DNA of 64,000 bases, taken from NCBI GenBank assembly GCA_907163375.1, contig CAJQUW010002201.1:110001-174000 (forward strand), given 5' to 3'. The DNA comes from Prostheceraeus crozeri. Taxonomy: Eukaryota > Platyhelminthes > Polycladida > Euryleptidae. Made by a program: the position numbers and the translations under genes. Under the pieces are notes generated by a model. The model worked only from the letters and a program-made list of their open reading frames with translations, ran no database searches and was not told the DNA's origin. Each line of letters starts with the position of its first letter. Position 1 is the first letter of the stretch. Positions 60,465 through 64,000 of the stretch are shown here, in pieces.

Positions 60465-63274
60465 ATGAGATTGATCTTAAGTCATGCAAGCAAGTTAGCA
60501 AAATGTCTCATTGATCCACGTACATTCGCTTCCCGATTCGAAACACACGCCTAATGTCAAACATGAGTTTTCTTTGATGTTGAGAACAGATTTAAAAAGA
60601 AACTACGAACCGTTGTGAACGAGGCTATTATCAATCGAAGTATGTTCTTTGTTTCATCTCGATAGATGATTGGTTATCTGCAAGGTGAGGCGTGGATTAA
60701 AGGGCAGCTTCAATAAGATCATGTCTAGCATCAGCTCTAAAACAAATAGTAAATTTTGCTGAATTTTTGGATTTTCAGATTCAAACGTAGTGCTGCTGCA
60801 ATTATAAAGGACTGAATTTAGTCGTCAAATGATGAAGCTAAAATGTTGGAGTTCACTGGCTAAGAATAACGTAGCACCCGGCGAGGACGGAAAAAAAGTT
60901 AAAGGAAAACAAAGAAAATTTCATAACTCAAGAGACGTTTTCTTAGTTCTTCATTATTTTGACGCATCAATCACTCAAATCGACTCTACAGATTGCGACA
61001 CAGACATGAAGATGACGCCAACTGTAATTTGACGGATTGATTGAGATGTGAGAATAAACAATGTCTGGCTAGCACTAAGAAACAGTGAAAAGATAAATAG
61101 TAACATGACTTCTATCAATCCATATAACATTATGACATACGCAAGGATCAAATCTTGGCATCATGTGCTGTCTGTTACTTGTCAATAAATATACAATCAC
61201 AATCACTGACATCATAATTTGAACTTGACCTGAGGCATGGACTGAGAGGAAGCCACGAAAGTACAGCTACGTCCGATTAATATGTGTGACAAATGAGAAC
61301 AAGCTTGTATGTATACAATAAGGACCATCCGCCACCATATAAATATTTTCAAACACTATTGCACACATGCAACTCAATGGGAGTGTAGGATGATTTTAAC
61401 TTCACAAAACTAAATGAAATATTTGAAACTGACTTATATCCGTTGTGAAAGAATTCTAAAACAATTCTGTTACTTAAACATCAACAGGTCGCAGAAAAAG
61501 CTTTAAAATTAGCTCATGGTGTCTACCAGCACGACGCCCCGTTAAAAGCTCATAAATCTTCAAAAACCGCAGCTTTCTGGACCAGTTTCCAACCAAATGC
61601 ACAATTCAACAGTTCTCACCAACCGCCGTAATTCTCACGGACTAGTAATGCCTGCTACAAACAATCACTATAGATTAGTTATGTTACAATAGATATCACT
61701 TCCCATTGAAATTCTCTTACTGATGAGGAAACTGACATAAACACTGTCAATCAATTCAAGAAACGTGTGGCCTTAATTTAGACGCAGACATTATTTTGCA
61801 GCCTTCATCCAACTCATTCCCTAAGCAATGCAATGATCTGATTATCACACATTCTTTTATTTTATGTCCTAATTGAGCGACGTATTTGTCATCGAATAAT
61901 TCTCAATGCGTGACTTCCATCAAGCCAAAGCAAACGTGCTTTAACATTACTATTAATTTCACGGTATTTTGTCTAGCGTCGGACTATACCGGGGGGCAAG
62001 GAGGATGTCTCGTTTTGAAGTTTGGATATATAAGAGGCGGACTCTTGTTTGCGTTTAGGCTTGAAACTGGTCACATAATTATCCATGTAACTAACCCCCG
62101 AGTTCCATCACCCACAGAATCACTTTATTTCAGTGTTCTTTGCCACTAGTATCTACAGCACATCTACAAAGTAGTTATCTTGACAACCAGAGATATACTG
62201 CGTCCCCCAGCGATGGATATTGAAATTTTCTACTCATCTGACAAAAGCACTCTCTTCGGAATGGATGGTGGTATATTCCATCTAAATATAAGTACATGAA
62301 GTTTCAAGCATGATTCGCTAATCATCATCATTGAGTATGTTCATCACGGTATTTCTTCTTAAAGAATCCCGTTCGTCGGTTTCTTCAGTTCTTATCGGAA
62401 TTTGCGTGACTAAGAGACAAAAATCGTTTTAGAAATCGGCTGTGAGTGTGAGGAATGCCTTAAGTGGAAAGAAGAGGGACTCGAACAAGAGTTGCCATCA
62501 ATTCTTTACGTGTAATAATCATGTTAAATGAGTTCACTCAGAAACTTGGATTCTTGCCGACATAACCCCTTGCTCACTGTCTTTGTCTACTTCTAACAAA
62601 TCTCTGCCAGTCCTTTCGAAACTATATCATCATATAATACATTCCTTAGTTGGCGTCATCGCAAAATTTTACGTCTTAAGTGATCACCTCTTTCGAGGAT
62701 TTCTAAGAAATTACAATTTTCTGTTCGTCCAGGAATGCAGACTGGAACTAACACGAAGACAATGACATTTCCTTTCCATCACGAACCTGCTTCAACACGA
62801 CTACAACCGAGGAATCAGATTGCCTATTATTTTTTTCCGGAACCGAAAACTGATACATAAATAAATTAATAAATAGTTCTGAATGATAATTTTTTCGGCA
62901 AGAAATTTTTTGGAATCTTTGTTGGTTATGTCCCGATAAGCGTAAAATTCACATCAAAGTGAAACACATGTTGGACGAGGTCTTTAAAGATCAGAAAACA
63001 TCACTCGAGTAACTATATGAATTAAAATGCACGAATTTAAGAAGGGGATGCAGTTCAGAATGAACCCTTCAGTCCACTCTCTTCCACTTTGTTCCCTGCA
63101 ATCACATCCATACAACATATGCACACAACTCACACACGACTGGGCTGCTCCCGTCAGGTGTGGCGCGCTGAGAGCGACCGAAATCCCCCACCCCAACACC
63201 TGATGGGCGATGGTTCCTGACTCCCTCGTAACAGCAGCGTAGCACTACTACCAGATACAGTACAGGAAGCTGCT
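60465..63274. other. Intergenic sequence without recognised feature
   Basis: Short ORFs only. A possible box-B-like GGGACTCGAACAAGAG at 62478-62493 lacks a partner A box. Confidence 0.3.
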
Positions 63275-63445
63275 CACAGAAAATTGAAGTGGTGGAGCAC
63301 TGTTATGAGGAAGAGCGATAGAAGGTGGATTGCGAAACTCACCAAAATGAGGGGAAAAATCGAGGAAGACAGGGGGAAATATGGTGGGATGATGCGGTTC
63401 TCAGATCGGAGGTCTTAGATCCAGATAACAATGGATGCGGTTTTT
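63275..63445 (+). pseudogene. Non-LTR retrotransposon 3' relic
   Basis: The plus strand gives LKWWSTVMRKSDRRWIAKLT in one frame and KNRGRQGEIWWDDAVLRSE in the next. This matches the W.GHV.R..DGRW..KLT ... RGRP..RW.DDV order of LINE ORF2 C-termini, with a frameshift between. No 5' part is seen. Confidence 0.6.
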
Positions 63446-64000
63446 CAACAAGCATGTTCAATGCTTCAGAAGAAAATCTCGAAAACCTCCCGTTTCAAGG
63501 AAACATTAATTAAAGCTCTATCAAAATATTCTATAACTCTATAAACATGCAGCAAAAAATGCGATACCTTTTAATGTTTTTAAACATGATCTTTCCACCC
63601 CCAACCTATAATGGAAACAACTTCAAAAATACACCGTGGACGGAAGTAGATGCACACCCTCAATCACGCACTACAATCGATTCTGAGTGAAAGACGAATG
63701 ATTAAAAATAGCCTATCCAACACCCTGTCGTCAAGCCGCATGAATTCTTGAACGAATTTCACATAGAACGACACATGAGGTTAGAGGACACAGCTGCACC
63801 TTCCAAATATTCCCAATTACTGCTGAATATCAGCTGTAAAAAGCATTGCACACCACATGACTGATGGTAACTCCCATCATTCTCTTCGTTTCTCAAACTC
63901 CTCTCCCATCAATCCTATCAATGATTCACCAAATCGAATGCTAATTCTTCATTTCTTGATAATTGACAAGCACTTATTTCATAGCAGGACGCAGTCGAGA
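63446..64000. other. Window end, nothing recognised
   Basis: AT-rich sequence without supported ORF or element. Confidence 0.3.

Noticed and set aside
1-64000. CRISPR arrays, bacterial operons, phage or integrated viral genes
   Set aside because: No regular direct-repeat/spacer arrays, no tightly packed ORFs with ribosome binding sites, and no recognisable viral proteins; the spliced gene marks the DNA as animal nuclear sequence.

Overview
The window is AT-rich, intron-rich nuclear DNA from an invertebrate animal. The evidence is a seven-exon immunoglobulin-superfamily gene with GT-AG introns up to about 13 kb, several tRNA-headed SINE families, and a mixed load of mariner, Tc1, hAT, pogo, piggyBac-like, non-LTR and Penelope-like debris. 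The phylum cannot be fixed from sequence alone. There are no operons, CRISPR arrays or bacterial signals.

The one gene that can be assembled with confidence lies on the minus strand and covers roughly 40.0 kb down to 5.1 kb, continuing off the left edge. Its exons are 39901-40015 (signal peptide), 35454-35732 (Ig1), 33103-33252 plus 21652-21810 (Ig2), 20514-20822 (Ig3), and 18293-18469 plus 5113-5244 (a fourth Ig). Every junction is phase 1 with consensus splice sites. They join into one open frame of 435 residues: a secreted or membrane adhesion molecule, best matched to the L1CAM/neuroglian family. The Ig3 exon matches that family's third Ig, while the last Ig looks more like its sixth. Exons for the fourth and fifth Ig were not found.

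The introns serve as a transposon store. The 13 kb intron (5.2-18.3 kb) holds a decayed DDD transposase, two SINEs and a TTAA-flanked MITE. The 11.3 kb intron (21.8-33.1 kb) holds Tc1-type MITEs, one nested in another, and a nearly intact 1354-bp mariner disabled by two amber codons. The smaller introns carry a LINE relic, a Penelope-like inverted repeat, a SINE and a 203-bp hairpin about 110 bp from a splice acceptor.

The region upstream of the gene (40-64 kb) is mostly intergenic debris: a full-length but dead Tc1 element (43892-45539), several MITEs, an inverted LINE tail, SINEs, a hAT-type element, and a striking 202-bp near-perfect palindrome at 53707-53908. Each arm of the palindrome contains a hammerhead-ribozyme-like fold. 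Protein-like minus-strand ORFs at 59.3-60.5 kb may be remnants or exons of a second, cadherin-like gene, but this is weakly supported.
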